Part shown: positions 5,516 to 6,002 of the stretch, one piece after another
Position numbering within the stretch: position 1 is the first letter of the stretch
Layout of the letters: each line of letters opens with the position of its first letter
Assembly (NCBI GenBank): GCA_019348445.1
Contig: JAHWJK010000074.1
Location: 1-6,002, forward strand
Direction: 5' to 3'
Length of the DNA stretch: 6,002 nucleotides
Source of the DNA: Actinomycetota bacterium
Lineage (GTDB): Bacteria > Actinomycetota > CADDZG01 > WHSQ01
Translations under genes and position numbers: made by a program
The notes under the pieces: model-generated
What the model saw: the letters and a program-made list of their open reading frames with translations, nothing else
What the model was told of the DNA's origin: nothing
The model's database searches: none

Positions 5516-6002
5516 CAGCCTTCGTCCTTCTCGTTCGGCTCGGCGTCGTGGTCGCCGGGTTCGTCGCCGGCCTTCTTCGTCAGTCCCACCTTCGCAAGGA
5601 GCGCATCTTTCTTCTCGCCCTTCTTCGGGTGATGGCCGTGGCCGTCGGGATGAACGCTGAACGGTTTACCGCCGAGCCACCGAGTGATGGGGGATACCTG
5701 TTCGCCGATGCCGCCCGGGTACAGGATGATCGTCAGGATCGCCAGGAACGCGCCCACGATGAGACCCAACACCGATAGATCACGCCCGAGGTCCTCTGCC
5801 CACGACTGGAGTGGCGTGATCAGCTCGAGCAGGAACGGGAACAGCGCGAAGAAGGCAGAGCCGATCACCACACCTACGCGGTTACCGAGACCGCCGACGA
5901 CGACCATCAGGACCCACAGCAGCGCGATCTCGAAGACGAAGTCGTTCGCAACGACGTTGAGATTACGGAAAGCATAGAGACCCCCTGCGAGCCCCGCGAA
6001 CA
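5515..6002 (-). CDS. livM: Branched-chain amino acid ABC transporter permease LivM (C-terminal part; 5' end off the right edge)
   Basis: The visible 161 codons are the 3' part of an integral membrane permease; the frame stays open to the right edge. The family block FAGLAGGLYA is followed, after a short loop, by LLWVLMVVVGGLGNRVGVVIGSAF, which contains the conserved GGxG turn of LivM proteins. Hydrophobic segments lie at about residues 24-36, 42-62 and 74-94 of the visible part. After YPGGIGE (94-100), where most family members end soon, about 60 hydrophilic residues continue. They include VHPDGHGHHPKKGEKK and end in an Asp/Glu/Lys-rich run. This tail should lie on the cytoplasmic side. Together with LivH, encoded elsewhere, it would form the membrane channel. 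The TGA overlaps the livG ATG (TGATG). The M at 5907 is internal, within a transmembrane segment, and is not the start. Confidence 0.93.
   Translation of the reverse strand, partial: FAGLAGGLYAFRNLNVVANDFVFEIALLWVLMVVVGGLGNRVGVVIGSAFFALFPFLLELITPLQSWAEDLGRDLSVLGLIVGAFLAILTIILYPGGIGEQVSPITRWLGGKPFSVHPDGHGHHPKKGEKKDALLAKVGLTKKAGDEPGDHDAEPNEKDEG
5525..5529 (-). promoter_or_regulatory. Ribosome binding site of livG inside livM
   Basis: On the minus strand AAGGA ends 9 nt before the livG ATG at 5515. It lies in the last codons of livM, before the TGATG overlap, and supports the livG start and coupled translation. Purine-rich coding for the acidic/Lys tail of LivM makes such matches more likely by chance. 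Confidence 0.5.

Noticed and set aside
4709..5632. Long + strand open frame (307 codons) antisense to livG, livM and the start of livF
   Set aside because: It has no recognisable domain and an Arg/Asp/Val-rich composition typical of the complement of GC-rich codons, and it covers genes with clear ABC motifs.
1..6002. Frequent GATC/CGATCG words throughout
   Set aside because: They fall mostly on Asp/Ile/Arg codon pairs in real genes and look like codon preference. Without a count against a codon-shuffled control I cannot claim enrichment.

Overview
The window reads as a gene-dense, GC-rich stretch of chromosome, most likely from an uncultured or little-studied actinobacterium (Actinomycetota). 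Three things point there: G/C-ending codons throughout; GTG and TTG starts with 1-14 nt gene overlaps; and a first gene that closely resembles, from memory, the tetratricopeptide (TPR) protein found beside tyrS/tlyA in actinobacteria (Rv1691 of M. tuberculosis). The phylum call is an inference, and I cannot name a genus. Nothing looks mobile: there is no transposase, integrase, tRNA, rRNA, CRISPR array or long repeat. No gene-free stretch is longer than about 35 bases.

Left part (1-1665). The 3' part of the TPR gene runs in from the left edge on + and overlaps by 4 nt (ATGA) a small GNAT acetyltransferase gene. Tail to tail with these, on -, are a metallo-beta-lactamase-fold hydrolase gene (start 2564) and a second, RimJ/RimL-like GNAT gene. 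That pair is joined by a TTGA stop/start overlap.

Middle part (2565-4029). A 35-bp divergent gap separates the hydrolase from a + strand pair: a diacylglycerol-kinase-family lipid kinase, joined by a GTGA overlap to a short Rossmann-fold protein of unknown function. The gap has weak -10-like elements on both strands, and the kinase may be translated from a leaderless mRNA.

Right part (4018-6002). On the - strand lies the 3' end of a branched-chain amino acid ABC transporter operon in the order livM (partial, continuing off the right edge), livG, livF. The three genes overlap, so they are probably translationally coupled. LivM is the permease and LivG and LivF are the two ATPases; livH and a periplasmic-type binding protein gene would be expected further right. 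The livF stop and the Rossmann gene stop overlap by 12 nt, and a small GC hairpin sits exactly on the two stops.

I see no clear new defence, mobile or biosynthetic system. The points worth a second look are modest: the short Rossmann protein coupled to the lipid kinase, the hairpin on the overlapping convergent stops, the degenerate ABC signature of LivG, and the charged, His-containing C-terminal tail of LivM.
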